Numbered from the stretch's first letter, positions 15,247 through 24,774 are shown. The stretch: 42,341 nt of DNA from Candidatus Rifleibacteriota bacterium (GCA_018818125.1 JAHISQ010000124.1:1-42341), one strand, 5' to 3'. The notes: generated from the sequence alone by a model not told the origin. Program-made: numbers and translations.

Positions 15247-17514
15247 TTATTTTCTGAGAATTACTCCGGTAGTTGGTGGCACGTTGTAATCGCCTTCTGC
15301 GGTATAAAGGCCGGCATCTTTAACCTTTTCGCCGTCACATACAACTTGCCAGACTCCACCGATCGGAAGCTTGAAATTCACCCAGTCCTTCGAATCGCCA
15401 TTAAGCAAAACCAGAAAGTTATCCTTGCCTTTAAGAAACATGCCAAGACCGTTGCTGTTAGCCGGCTGAATCCATTCCAGGTGCTGACTATTGAGAGCTA
15501 CAGCCTGTCTGAAATTCGGATATTTTTTGCGTAAGCCAATCAAACCGCTGTAAAGCTCAAAAATGTCACGGTTTTTATCTTTTACTGTCCAGTCAATGTA
15601 GTTGGTATTGTTGTCCTGATCGTATGAATTGTGATTACCGCCCTTGCTGCGGTTGAATTCCTGACCAGCATGAATCATGGGAACACCCTGCGCGGTGAGC
15701 AGAGTAATAGCAGCGAGTCTGGTCTTCTTTTTGTCGCCCTTGTAGAGATCGTTAAGAGTGTAGCCATCGTGAGCTTCAAGATAGTTGAGACTTTCAGATG
15801 GCTTGGCAGTCCACCAGAAGCAACTGCCGGCCATAACAGTCATCACATCGTTGCGACTGCCCTGACCGCTGATAAAAGAGCGAATTTTTTCGCGATAGTC
15901 ATCGTTCCACTTTGACAGCCTGGTGTTTCTGAAGTCGCTCTTGCCCCACTGATTGCGCTGCCAGTCAGCAGCCCATGGCTCTGCGGTTAGAATGTTATCC
16001 TGTGGCAGTTCGTCAATGATGGCCTGCATGGTCTTCTTGTCGATAATTGTGCCCAGATCAAATCTAAAGCCATCAACATGAAATTCTTTTGTCCAGTATT
16101 TGAGGCTGTCTAGAATCATCTTGCTGGTCATCGGACTTTCGGTGCGCATTTCGTTGCCGCAGCCGGTGCCGTTCCAGTAGAATTTGCGGTCATCCATGAG
16201 CCGGTAATAGCCCGGATTGTCGAAACCCTTGAAATTAATTGGAAGCCCGCGATGATCGCCCTCGGCGGTGTGGTTGAAAACCACATCCAGAACTACGGCC
16301 ATACCTTCTTTATGCAGCCCGTTGATCAGAGTTTTGAGCTCCTTAACTGCTTGCCCGGCCTTGCCGGTGGCAAATGAACACTCAGGTGCGAAAAAATGGC
16401 TGGTCATGTAGCCCCAGTGGTTGACGACTCCAGCATAGTTATTGTCGAATTCGTGAATCGGCATCAGCTGGATCACATTTACACCGAGTTCCTTTAAATG
16501 CCCAAGAACGCGACTTGTTCCCTTGCCATGCAACATGCCAAGATAACCACCCTTGTGAGGCCCTGTCACACCCGAACTGCCATGGGCAGTAAAGTCTTTT
16601 ACGTGCATTTCGTAAATAATTGCATCTTTGCTGATCGGGCCCTTAAAGCCCTGGTCTGTCCATTTGAACGTGCGGTCAACAACTATGCTTTTGCCATTAT
16701 GGTCAACATTAGCAAACGCGTAGGGATCTGAGAGCAGGCGTTCTGGATCGAACAAAAAGCCGGGAGTCTTTGGGCCATCGGCAGTGTAACCGTAATAAGT
16801 GCCGTAGAGTTCGCCCGGCAAAATGTGATGCCAGATCCCCCGGTTACTTTTTGTCATGACATATTCAACGCCTTTTTTGTCTGCAGCGTTTTTGAAAATA
16901 TGCAGCTTCACTTCGGTAGCATCTGGAGAATAAACAGAAAATGCAGTGTTGCCCTTGATCACATACGCGCCCAGTTGCGCGTCGCTGCGAGTGTTACTGC
17001 GCGGAGCCGTTGTACTGGTTCTGGCAAGCATCTGCACACGTTCACTGACGTTAGTGTCAACGCGGGCGAGATTACCGGCAAACTCTTTACGCAATGCCTG
17101 AATGGATTTGAGGTTTCCCATCAGTCTGGGATTCTCTGTCTGAGCCAGGTATTTTACCCGGGCTTCGAGTAAATTGAGACTCTGTTCAAAAGCCCGCTTT
17201 TCTGTCTGGTTGGTTACACGGTAACCGTAGAGTTTGATCTGCTGCGCAGCTCTTTCGGCCTGCTCAGGCGTCTCAATTTTGGAAAAAAGTCGCTTAAGGT
17301 TGTCAACGCTGGCAGATTCTTTTGAAAAAGCAGCGGCAGCGGCGGCACCTTTGATACCCGATTCGCTGATTGCGCGGCGAGCCAGATGCATATCTCTGGC
17401 CATGCGGTTGATATTTTCAACCAGTTGTTGGTCAAAATTTGCCGCAAAAAGTGTTGTCGAAACCAACAAAGCCAGTAGCAGACATAAGTATCTTCGAACA
17501 GAAGTCATGTACAT
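15247..17514 (-). CDS. Secreted GH13 debranching-type enzyme (isoamylase/pullulanase)
   Basis: A 755-aa exported alpha-glucan hydrolase. Among three clustered ATGs I choose 17514, with GGAGG 6 bases upstream. A signal peptide ends near LFAAN. Next come about 160 residues of Ala-rich helix with no recognised family, a CBM48-like beta domain (TAFSVYSPDATEVKLHIF), the GH13 barrel and a C-terminal beta domain. Catalytic regions are complete: DVVFNHT, the nucleophile Asp in DGFRFDLGT, the acid/base Glu in LTAEPW and the stabilising Asp in AHDGYTLND. The last matches the GlgX/isoamylase form, so it probably cleaves alpha-1,6 branches of glycogen or starch outside the cytoplasm. No other glucan genes adjoin it. 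It has its own promoter and terminator. Confidence 0.9.
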   Translation of the reverse strand: MYMTSVRRYLCLLLALLVSTTLFAANFDQQLVENINRMARDMHLARRAISESGIKGAAAAAAFSKESASVDNLKRLFSKIETPEQAERAAQQIKLYGYRVTNQTEKRAFEQSLNLLEARVKYLAQTENPRLMGNLKSIQALRKEFAGNLARVDTNVSERVQMLARTSTTAPRSNTRSDAQLGAYVIKGNTAFSVYSPDATEVKLHIFKNAADKKGVEYVMTKSNRGIWHHILPGELYGTYYGYTADGPKTPGFLFDPERLLSDPYAFANVDHNGKSIVVDRTFKWTDQGFKGPISKDAIIYEMHVKDFTAHGSSGVTGPHKGGYLGMLHGKGTSRVLGHLKELGVNVIQLMPIHEFDNNYAGVVNHWGYMTSHFFAPECSFATGKAGQAVKELKTLINGLHKEGMAVVLDVVFNHTAEGDHRGLPINFKGFDNPGYYRLMDDRKFYWNGTGCGNEMRTESPMTSKMILDSLKYWTKEFHVDGFRFDLGTIIDKKTMQAIIDELPQDNILTAEPWAADWQRNQWGKSDFRNTRLSKWNDDYREKIRSFISGQGSRNDVMTVMAGSCFWWTAKPSESLNYLEAHDGYTLNDLYKGDKKKTRLAAITLLTAQGVPMIHAGQEFNRSKGGNHNSYDQDNNTNYIDWTVKDKNRDIFELYSGLIGLRKKYPNFRQAVALNSQHLEWIQPANSNGLGMFLKGKDNFLVLLNGDSKDWVNFKLPIGGVWQVVCDGEKVKDAGLYTAEGDYNVPPTTGVILRK

Positions 17515-17552
17515 CATTTGCCTCCAAGTTCGCATTGTTAATGTATTTTGTA

Positions 17553-17581
17553 ATTATACCAATTTTAACCTGAAACGTCAG
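17553..17581 (-). promoter_or_regulatory. Extended -10 promoter for GH13 gene
   Basis: On the minus strand TATAAT (17558-17553) is preceded by TGG, an extended -10, and by CTGACG (17581-17576) as a -35 box at exactly 17 bases. Transcription would start about 30 bases before the chosen start codon. Confidence 0.65.
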
Positions 17582-17699
17582 GGGTAAACCAATAAAAATA
17601 CAGCAGAGGCAATAAATGTATTTAAGCAACCACAACCTGGCCTGAACTGCCATTGTTGATGTCAGAATATTTTTGCACATCAGAGAATTTTCCAGACAA

Positions 17700-17731
17700 A
17701 AAAAACTCCCGCATCTCTACGGGAGTTTTTT
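17700..17731 (-). terminator. Intrinsic terminator at the end of the long minus-strand run
   Basis: CTCCCG (17706-17711) and CGGGAG (17720-17725) pair around an 8-base loop, extended by A6/T6 to 12 bp. It follows the stop of the 17741-18406 gene by 9 bases on the minus strand and ends in a T-run. Confidence 0.9.
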
Positions 17732-17740
17732 CTTGTTTTG

Positions 17741-18406
17741 TCATTCGACGCTCAGATGAATAATTGTTCCACCATCGTCACCACCCTCAACCCGCAAGAC
17801 TTTCAAGATTCCCTCTCTGGATTTCTTAAAGCGTTCCTGCAGCGTCAACAGGTCTTTATCAACCTTCTTTACATTCAGACCAAAAGTGACCAGATCTTTT
17901 TCAAAGCGCTTGGTCATGCGTCTCAAGTCTTCAATATCAGAAACCGTCAAATTACAGCGCTTCACAGCCTGACCAAAGTTTGGAGCCAGACCAATTTCTA
18001 CGACGTTGTTAATAACGTGCTGCAACAGTCTGATGGCATAATACTTGTCCAGCGGCCGCATGCGCACAACGGTACGGGTAGCCTGGTTTTTAACCCAGCC
18101 TTTGCGCAGGTAATTATTCATCACGGTGTGAAATTCATCGTTGTCGGCGATTTTGGGGGATGGATTACTATCCCAGATTATCATACTGCGCCGCGAGGTC
18201 ATGGTTGGTCTGGTCTGGTCGCGTTTAAGCGGTTCGGTATTAGGCGGAATCCGCAGCGAAATAGTGACCTGCTTATCCTTGATGTCTTCTGGCATGGGTA
18301 TGCTGAGAGTCGAATCAGCACTGACCGAATAGGTGAAAATACCGGCAAGAACAGCCATTATTCCTAGCGGGACAAGAGTTCTCAGGCCCGGAATCATAAT
18401 TTTCAT
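17741..18406 (-). CDS. Secreted hypothetical protein
   Basis: A 221-aa protein. ATG 18406 is 7 bases after GGAGG; the ATG at 18412 is too close to it. An N-terminal signal or anchor segment (LVPLGIMAVLAGIFTYSVSA) precedes a Pro-rich linker. The C-terminal half is helical and charged (IEDLRRMTKRFEKDLVTFG), ending in a possible short beta strand. I recognise no domain. It is the last gene before a strong terminator, 94 bases downstream of the M24 peptidase gene, so it may be the tail of that operon. Function unknown. Confidence 0.6.
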   Translation of the reverse strand: MKIMIPGLRTLVPLGIMAVLAGIFTYSVSADSTLSIPMPEDIKDKQVTISLRIPPNTEPLKRDQTRPTMTSRRSMIIWDSNPSPKIADNDEFHTVMNNYLRKGWVKNQATRTVVRMRPLDKYYAIRLLQHVINNVVEIGLAPNFGQAVKRCNLTVSDIEDLRRMTKRFEKDLVTFGLNVKKVDKDLLTLQERFKKSREGILKVLRVEGGDDGGTIIHLSVE

Positions 18407-18500
18407 GGACATACCTCCGTTGCAATCTTATTCATCGCAGGCTATCGGCAGACCGTGCGAGTTTATTAACTGATTGCGAAAATATGTCTGAATTACTGAC

Positions 18501-19574
18501 TCAAACGTCGATTTCGAGCAGGCGATTCGGCGTTAAAGTGAGTCGCAAAAGGCCATTGGGTTGAACCATAAAAGTGTCTTCGATTCTGATTCCGCCCCAT
18601 CCGGGCAGATAGATACCGGGCTCGACCGTAAAAAACATACCAGCCGCAACCTTATCGACACACCTTTTTGACAGGGAAGGCGCCTCGTGAACATCGAGAC
18701 CAAGCGAATGTCCGAGCCCATGGCCAAAGTTCTCGCCGTAACCGGCATCAGAGATAATCTTCCGGGCTGCAGCATCGACCTTGCGGCATACGACGCCGAC
18801 TTTTAGTGCTTCGATTGCCTTTGTCTGAGCCTGCAACACTGTATTGTAGATTTTCTTGAACTTAGCTGTAGCTTTGCCCAGAAAAACTGTGCGAGTCATA
18901 TCAGAATGATACCCTCCAAAAACGGCACCGAAGTCAATTTTCACCATTTCTCCGACTTTAAGCTTGCGTGAAGAAACCTGCGCATGTGGCCGAGATGAAT
19001 TGGGGCCAGAAGCGATTATCGTAGCAAAGCTGGGATCCTCTGAACCGCGCATTTTCATAAAAAATTCGAGATGCGCAGCCACTTCAGTCTCACGCATGCC
19101 TGGTTTGATTACTTTCATCAGTTCGGCAAAAGAATCATCTGCGATACGAAAAGCCTTTTTAAGGCAGGCCAGCTCATCTGCATCCTTGATCTGCCTGAGA
19201 TTTTCAACCAGCCCGTCGACCGGCACCAACTGAACCTTGAAATGCTCGGAATAAGCAAGAAACAGGTTCAGCCTCATGCTCTTTTCTATGCCAAGATCAG
19301 TTATTTTTGCTTTCTTTATCTCTTTAGAAAGTGAATCAGCCAGACTCTTTTTGAACACCACAATTCTTGCCACATTGCCGATCTGCGCGACACTCTGTTC
19401 CTTGTAGCGAAAATCAGTAAAGAATATAGTATGTTGACGCGTAATCAAAAGAGTTCCGCACGACCCGGAAAACCCTGATAAATATTGAACATTGTTCGGG
19501 CTAGTAACAAGAAAAGCCTGGTAATTGTCGGTAAAGCTGTTGCGTAACTGACTGATACGTTGGGCGTGATTCAT
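18501..19574 (-). CDS. M24 metallopeptidase, Xaa-Pro aminopeptidase/dipeptidase type
   Basis: A 357-aa cytoplasmic peptidase of the pita-bread fold. All five metal ligands are present at family spacing: D214 and D225 (KIDFGAVFGGYHSDMTRT), H289 (GHGLGHSLG), E318 (TVEPG) and E332 (IRIEDT). H197 and H296 match the conserved active-site His residues. The N-terminal 130 residues are the creatinase-like domain typical of PepP/PepQ proteins. It removes or splits N-terminal residues before proline. AAGGAG precedes the ATG. It follows the M16 gene by 26 bases in the same operon. Confidence 0.93.
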   Translation of the reverse strand: MNHAQRISQLRNSFTDNYQAFLVTSPNNVQYLSGFSGSCGTLLITRQHTIFFTDFRYKEQSVAQIGNVARIVVFKKSLADSLSKEIKKAKITDLGIEKSMRLNLFLAYSEHFKVQLVPVDGLVENLRQIKDADELACLKKAFRIADDSFAELMKVIKPGMRETEVAAHLEFFMKMRGSEDPSFATIIASGPNSSRPHAQVSSRKLKVGEMVKIDFGAVFGGYHSDMTRTVFLGKATAKFKKIYNTVLQAQTKAIEALKVGVVCRKVDAAARKIISDAGYGENFGHGLGHSLGLDVHEAPSLSKRCVDKVAAGMFFTVEPGIYLPGWGGIRIEDTFMVQPNGLLRLTLTPNRLLEIDV

Positions 19575-19600
19575 TTTCGCCTTTTCTCCTTTAACAATGG

Positions 19601-20911
19601 TCAGGAAGATTGATTTTTGCCTGCTACATAGGAAACTACTGGTCGACCGCCGAAAGAGCTGCGTGCCAGAATATCAACGGCATCAGGTGAGGGCGCAATC
19701 ATGGTAATTGCCATGCGCGTCTGGTCTAGAATTTCTTTTGCTACGTTTTTAATATCTTCAGATGTGGTCTTAAGATAGGGTAACAGAGTGTTTTCTGGTA
19801 GCTTTGGCTCTACATCATACAAAAAACCAGTCGAGAGGCGATTCATGCGGTTGGTTGTGCTTTCCAGCGCTATCAGCATATTGCCCTTGAGCTGTTCGCG
19901 GGTATCATCAAGCTCTTTATCGGACAACCCGCGCGTGGCAACCTTTTCAATCTCGGCATGAAACAGTTCGAGAACCTTTCCGAGATGCTCCATTGAGGTT
20001 CCAGCGTAGATACCGAGCAGACCGGTTTTTTTAAACGATGTGTGATATGAGTAAACGGTATAGGCCAAACCGCGTTTTTCCCGGATTTCCTGGAAAAGGC
20101 GACTGCTCATACCGCCACCAAATGCGGCATTAAGAATTGTTAACGCAAAGCGGCGACTGTCTGAGAATGAAACACCCGGCGTGCCGAGGGTTAGATGCAC
20201 CTGTTCGATATCTTTCTGGTAGATCGACACATCACAGGTCGGTTTTGGCAACGTCTCTCGCGGACTAAACGAGCCTGAACGCAGTTTTTTGAGTTTCTTC
20301 TCGATCATCATTTTGAGCTCATCCCAGTCAAAGTTACCGGCAACACAAATCATCAGGTTCCCGGTGACATACTGGCGATTGAACACTTCATAAATTTTGT
20401 CACGATCCATGGCAGAGACAGTTTGCGCAGTCCCGAGAATCGGGCTGCCGAGGCGCGCATTTTTCCAGATATTCTGACTAAGCAGCTCATGAATTATCTC
20501 ATCGGGAGAATCTTCGTACATCTTGATCTCTTCAAGAATGACGCGGCGTTCGCGTTCGAGCTCTTCAGCAACGAACTGCGAATTCATAACCATGTCAGAA
20601 AGAACATCTACTGCGACATCCAGACGGTCTTTTACAACTCTGGCATAGTAGCAGCAGTAGTCTTTTGCGGTAAAGGCGTTCAGATAGCCACCGATGCGAT
20701 CGAATTCGCTGGCAATTTTTCTGGCTGAGCGTTTTTTAGTACCCTTGAAAAGCATGTGCTCGATAAAATGTGAGACTCCTTCTACTCCTTCGGTCTCATA
20801 GAGCACGCCACTTTTGAGGAACATTCCGATTGAGACACTCTGCACAGTATCAAACTTTTCGGCGATAACCTCGATACCGTTGCTCAGAGTTTGTTTCAGA
20901 TATGGTGTCAA
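19601..20911 (-). CDS. M16 zinc protease (processing-peptidase/PqqL-like)
   Basis: A 436-aa insulinase-family protease of the short bacterial type (YmxG/MPP-beta-like). The inverted zinc motif HFIEH lies at residues 48-52, and the third ligand Glu follows in LEEIKMYEDSPDE. The C-terminal M16 half (GGGMSSRLFQEIREKRGLAY) carries the R/Y substrate-binding motif. No signal peptide, so it is probably cytoplasmic. The start is TTG 20911, supported by GGAG 7 bases upstream and by the domain edge. Four bases separate it from the scpB stop. Substrate unknown; such genes often neighbour basic cell-maintenance genes. Confidence 0.92.
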   Translation of the reverse strand: MTPYLKQTLSNGIEVIAEKFDTVQSVSIGMFLKSGVLYETEGVEGVSHFIEHMLFKGTKKRSARKIASEFDRIGGYLNAFTAKDYCCYYARVVKDRLDVAVDVLSDMVMNSQFVAEELERERRVILEEIKMYEDSPDEIIHELLSQNIWKNARLGSPILGTAQTVSAMDRDKIYEVFNRQYVTGNLMICVAGNFDWDELKMMIEKKLKKLRSGSFSPRETLPKPTCDVSIYQKDIEQVHLTLGTPGVSFSDSRRFALTILNAAFGGGMSSRLFQEIREKRGLAYTVYSYHTSFKKTGLLGIYAGTSMEHLGKVLELFHAEIEKVATRGLSDKELDDTREQLKGNMLIALESTTNRMNRLSTGFLYDVEPKLPENTLLPYLKTTSEDIKNVAKEILDQTRMAITMIAPSPDAVDILARSSFGGRPVVSYVAGKNQSS

Positions 20912-20915
20912 ATTA

Positions 20916-21704
20916 TTACTCCAGTTTTTGAGGCTGCGAACTGTCTGCTTCTGAATCAGAAGTAGAGTCTGAAGACGGCTGCGAATTCTCTGCCGTATCT
21001 TCTGTTATCGGCATAAGTCCCTGACTGTCGTTGAAATCTTTTTCGTTCTGTTGCAAATCGCCAGCCTGCTCAGCTTTCTGGCCTTCCGGGGTCAGTTGAT
21101 CAGGAATATCAATTGATGGAACCGGCAGCTCCTTCAGGCTCTTCATACCAAAATAGTATAAAAAATCCTGAGTTGTCGAATAAAGGCGAGGTTTACCGAT
21201 TACCTGCTTTTCACCAGAAACAAAAATCAGCTTCTTTTCGAGCAGAGTTGAAACAACACCATCACAATTTACACCACGAATGGCATCGATCTCGGCCTTG
21301 GTAATCGGCTGTTTAAAAGCGATAACCGAAAGAGTTTCGAGGGCAGGCAACGACAGCGAAACCAGTTTCTGGCCGTCAAGCCGCTGAATGAACTGCGAAA
21401 CCATGGCCTTGGTTGCAAGTTGCACACCATTTTCGAGAATAGCAATCTGCAGACCGCTGCCTTCGTCGGCATCATATGCTTTTTTGCGGGCTTGAACAAT
21501 CTCCTCGGCCTTTTCTACACTTACCCCAAGAACTCCGGCAAGCTTTTCAAAAGATATCGGACGATTCTGCACCAGCAACAAACCATCGAGAGCAGCGCAC
21601 AGCAGCGAAAAATCGACCTCGACGACAACCTCAACGACAGTCTCAACTTCTTCACCATGCACCATTACGTTGTCTTCGCTTATCTGAATTTCCTGATCAT
21701 TCAT
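20916..21704 (-). CDS. scpB: Segregation and condensation protein B
   Basis: A 262-aa ScpB, a winged-helix kleisin-binding subunit of the SMC-ScpAB condensin. The two winged-helix domains run from about residue 30 to 185, including the conserved LPALETLSVIAFKQPIT and GRPKLYSTT-like (GKPRLYSTTQDFL) segments. The C-terminal 75 residues are acidic and Ser/Gln-rich, a probably disordered tail longer than in many homologues. ATG 21704 has AGGAG 6 bases upstream, inside the end of scpA; the genes overlap by 8 bases, so synthesis is coupled to ScpA. smc itself is not in the window. Confidence 0.94.
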   Translation of the reverse strand: MNDQEIQISEDNVMVHGEEVETVVEVVVEVDFSLLCAALDGLLLVQNRPISFEKLAGVLGVSVEKAEEIVQARKKAYDADEGSGLQIAILENGVQLATKAMVSQFIQRLDGQKLVSLSLPALETLSVIAFKQPITKAEIDAIRGVNCDGVVSTLLEKKLIFVSGEKQVIGKPRLYSTTQDFLYYFGMKSLKELPVPSIDIPDQLTPEGQKAEQAGDLQQNEKDFNDSQGLMPITEDTAENSQPSSDSTSDSEADSSQPQKLE

Positions 21705-22542
21705 CGCTGTCTCCTGAGGCATAGTTGATTATTTCGTCGCTGAAACTGTCCGGTTGATCTTCCGGCAGCTCTTCTTTATCGATTTTTACCGGCTTTACAC
21801 CCGGTTTGAAAAGGCGTAATACGATGGGCTGGAAATTACCTTTCTGAGAAGGATTGAGCTCTCCAGCCTTGGTCATTTCAAGAATAGCCATAAATGACAA
21901 AACAGTTTCGTAACGACTGGGCGATTTTTTAATCAGTCGGTCAAAAGTCATCTCGCCCTTGCAGGTTTTGAGCAGCACCCTGATCTCATTTATCCGGTCG
22001 ACAATGCCGATTTTTTCGAGCACTACTCGATGAATCGGCGGATTGATGCGACGGCGGACCAGAGCATGAAAAATACTCAACAGTTCACCAGGACCAATAT
22101 TTACTTCAAGAATTTCTTCTGGTTGGCGCTCCAGGTCGGTACTGCGCGTAAAAATGCGCGACGCGCCCCGTTCCATCTCGCGCAGTTCAAGGGCAACCAT
22201 CTTGAATTTTCGGTATTCAATCAGCTTTTCAACAAGGCTGGCGCGGGCATCTTCTTCATAGAGGCTTTCGTCAATATCGAGATCGCCGCTGCACATCTCG
22301 ACGGGTTTTTCTTTGGGCAGCAGCATCTTTGATTTGATTTCGAGAAGAGTTGCCGCCATGACCAGAAATCCCGAGGCAACTTCCATGTCGAGAATTTCCA
22401 TCATTTGAAGGTATTCAAGATATTGCGCCGCAATGTGCGCAATAGGAATATCGTAAATATTGATCTTCTGCTCTTCAATAAGGTGATAGAGCAGATCAAA
22501 CGGGCCTTCAAAGACCGGTAGTTTTACCTGATAACCAATCAT
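21697..22542 (-). CDS. scpA: Segregation and condensation protein A (kleisin)
   Basis: A 281-aa ScpA, the kleisin that bridges SMC heads. The N-terminal helix-bundle motif FEGPFDLLYHLIEEQKINIYD is diagnostic and the middle contains LLPKEKP. The C-terminal winged-helix part (FMAILEMTKAGELNPSQ) is intact. Size is normal. The gene follows trpS by 3 bases and overlaps scpB by 8, a tight trpS-scpA-scpB unit. Together with ScpB and SMC it compacts and separates chromosomes. Confidence 0.95.
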   Translation of the reverse strand: MIGYQVKLPVFEGPFDLLYHLIEEQKINIYDIPIAHIAAQYLEYLQMMEILDMEVASGFLVMAATLLEIKSKMLLPKEKPVEMCSGDLDIDESLYEEDARASLVEKLIEYRKFKMVALELREMERGASRIFTRSTDLERQPEEILEVNIGPGELLSIFHALVRRRINPPIHRVVLEKIGIVDRINEIRVLLKTCKGEMTFDRLIKKSPSRYETVLSFMAILEMTKAGELNPSQKGNFQPIVLRLFKPGVKPVKIDKEELPEDQPDSFSDEIINYASGDSDE

Positions 22543-22545
22543 TGT

Positions 22546-23529
22546 TTAGGATGAAAACCCCATTACCTGCCTGACCCGCTGCAGTACTTCTGAAGCAATG
22601 GCGTGCGCTCTCTTTTCACCGGCATCGAGAACCTCTTTGACATAGCCTTTGCGGCTTTCGATTTCGGCGCGCCGGCAGCGATAGGGCTCTAGCATATTGT
22701 TCAGTCTCTCATACAAAATGAGTTTGCAGTCGCGGCAGCCAATGCCAGCGGTTCGACAGCCCTGAGCAATTTCTTCGAGGCGATCAGGCGTATAGATTTT
22801 ATGGTAAGCATAAACACAGCAGACTTCAGGGTCACCCGGGTCATTGCGGCGAACCCGCTGCGGGTCAGTAATCATCTGCTGAACCTTGGCCTTGAGTCCA
22901 TCTGGCGTTTCGCGCAGCTCAATGCCATTATTATAAGATTTGCTCATCTTGCGCTTGTCAATGCCAAGCAACAGCGGAACCTGTGACAGCACAGCATCAG
23001 GCTCTTTCAGCACATCGCCATAACTGCCGTTAAAACGTCTGACAATCTCACGACTGAGTTCAAGATGCGGCAGCTGATCTTTGCCGACCGGCACGAATTC
23101 GCCATCATAGGCAGCTATGTCAGAAGTCATCAAAACTGGATACATGAGTTTGCCAAGTGACACCCGCGATTTTGCGTCTTCATCTCTAACGTCGTCCTTA
23201 AAGCTGGGGCAACGTTCCAGCCATCCCAGTGGGGTGCAATTACTAAGTATCGTGCACAACTCGGCATGCTCATGCATCGATGACTGTCTGAAAATCACGG
23301 ATTTTTCGGGATCAATACCAACGCTGAGCCAGTCAATAACCATTTCATCGATGATAGCTGGCAAATTGTCAATTTTGAGCCGATCAGTAAAAGCGTGCCA
23401 GACTGCGGCAAAAAAGAAGCAATCGTAGGTGTCCTGCAGAGAAACCCAGTTTTTAAGAGTGCCTTCAAGGTGCCCGAGATGCAGCGAGCCTGTAGTTCTC
23501 ATGCCGCTGACGAGTCGTTTTTTTGCCAT
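22546..23529 (-). CDS. trpS: Tryptophanyl-tRNA synthetase
   Basis: A 327-aa class Ic aminoacyl-tRNA synthetase that charges tRNA-Trp. The HIGH signature reads HLGH (17-20) and the KMSKS loop is perfect at 194-198. The substrate-binding helix and the TSDIAAYDGEFVPVGKDQ segment are typical of bacterial TrpRS. An AGGAG precedes the ATG. A few Cys residues cluster at CCVYAYHK and CRTAGIGCRDC, the latter resembling the cysteine set of TrpRS enzymes with an iron-sulfur or zinc site; whether metal is bound is not known. First of the tightly linked trpS-scpA-scpB-M16-M24 genes. Confidence 0.96.
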   Translation of the reverse strand: MAKKRLVSGMRTTGSLHLGHLEGTLKNWVSLQDTYDCFFFAAVWHAFTDRLKIDNLPAIIDEMVIDWLSVGIDPEKSVIFRQSSMHEHAELCTILSNCTPLGWLERCPSFKDDVRDEDAKSRVSLGKLMYPVLMTSDIAAYDGEFVPVGKDQLPHLELSREIVRRFNGSYGDVLKEPDAVLSQVPLLLGIDKRKMSKSYNNGIELRETPDGLKAKVQQMITDPQRVRRNDPGDPEVCCVYAYHKIYTPDRLEEIAQGCRTAGIGCRDCKLILYERLNNMLEPYRCRRAEIESRKGYVKEVLDAGEKRAHAIASEVLQRVRQVMGFSS

Positions 23530-23559
23530 GATCTGTGTCTCCTGAATTTGTTAAATTGG

Positions 23560-24729
23560 CTAGTATTCGGTTGCTCGCAATGCGTCTTCGGTGGCCCGAA
23601 GGGTTTGTGAGTCGGGGTTAAGCAAGAGGACTTTCTCCCAGCATGCGCGCGCTTTATCAATGCGCTGCAGCTTGTAGTAACCTACGCCGAGGTTAAAATG
23701 GGATTCGGTATGGTCTGGTGAAAATTCGATCGCCTTTTCCCATAATTCAATGGCTTTTTCGATATTGCCCTGGCGATCATAAATGTTGGCATAAGTAAAA
23801 TACACTGCTGCTTCGCGTGAGCCTTCTCTGATCATAGTATCAAGAATGCGAGTAGAAGCGTCCAGATCGTTTTCGTAATAGCTGGCACGCGCAAGTAAAA
23901 GTCGCTCTTGCGAACTAAGCCGGCCGACCATCTCGAAAGGTGACAAAACCGTAACTGCAAGATCATAGAAACCCAGAGTCACCGCCATTTTGGCAACAGC
24001 ATAAGCTTCTTCCTGGTCGGCAATGGTAGCTGGATTGATCAAACGCAGGTAATGAGAAGCATTCTCACGGTCGTAGTTGCCATCTGCGACGCTGGCCATA
24101 AGCATTAGCAGCTGGTTATTATTCGGATCCGCCGCTAGCGCGCGACTTAACATGCTTTCTGCCTGAGAATAACGCATACTTTCAACCAGCACGCGCCCCA
24201 ATTTTACTGCTTCACTGCTGCGCAGTGTCGTATCGGCACTTTTCTGCAACAATTTTTCGAGTTCCGAATCACACAAAATACTCACACTAGAGTCTTCGAG
24301 CGTAAAATGCAGAATGGGCATTTCTACCTGGGCGCTGTCTACCTTGAAATAAAGATTAACCCGTGATTGCGTTGATGGGAAGACGTTGAATGCGTTGCGT
24401 GTCGCCTTGTTTTCCTGATCAAGAGACGGCTCGAATCGGCTCGAAATTTCAAGAGCAAAATCCTTGAACGGGTCTACCCGATATGTTCTAACACCGGTGT
24501 TAACGAAAGTCAGATTGACAAATATCTCATCCTGGCGTGACACGCCCAGTCCGGAGGCGAATGGCCGGCGTTGCAAACTGTTAACCGCTACGACCAGCCC
24601 GCTTGGATGGACTACATCTTCACCCATGAGAAAAGTTGTCTCGGCATGCAGGCAGGCCGAAACCATTAGCAACAGGAAAAGACAGCACCGACGCAAACTT
24701 AAACATGGCTTGAGAGAATTCATGGGCAT
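23560..24729 (-). CDS. TPR-repeat lipoprotein or secreted protein
   Basis: A 389-aa exported protein. The signal sequence ends in MVSAC, an acceptable lipobox (lipid on C26), though cleavage after LHA by signal peptidase I is also possible. Residues 30-170 form an immunoglobulin-like beta domain resembling DUF4352-type modules (DEIFVNLTFVNTGVRTYRV). From about 195 onward there are tetratricopeptide repeats, the last two being the clearest (AVYFTYANIYDRQGNIEKAI; SHFNLGVGYYKLQRIDKA). Its role is probably protein-protein contact in the envelope. Thirty bases separate it from trpS, so the same message may carry both. Confidence 0.8.
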   Translation of the reverse strand: MPMNSLKPCLSLRRCCLFLLLMVSACLHAETTFLMGEDVVHPSGLVVAVNSLQRRPFASGLGVSRQDEIFVNLTFVNTGVRTYRVDPFKDFALEISSRFEPSLDQENKATRNAFNVFPSTQSRVNLYFKVDSAQVEMPILHFTLEDSSVSILCDSELEKLLQKSADTTLRSSEAVKLGRVLVESMRYSQAESMLSRALAADPNNNQLLMLMASVADGNYDRENASHYLRLINPATIADQEEAYAVAKMAVTLGFYDLAVTVLSPFEMVGRLSSQERLLLARASYYENDLDASTRILDTMIREGSREAAVYFTYANIYDRQGNIEKAIELWEKAIEFSPDHTESHFNLGVGYYKLQRIDKARACWEKVLLLNPDSQTLRATEDALRATEY

Positions 24730-24774
24730 AATACTATCACAACCCGCCCCTCAAGTAAAAGTGCCTTGCGTCAA

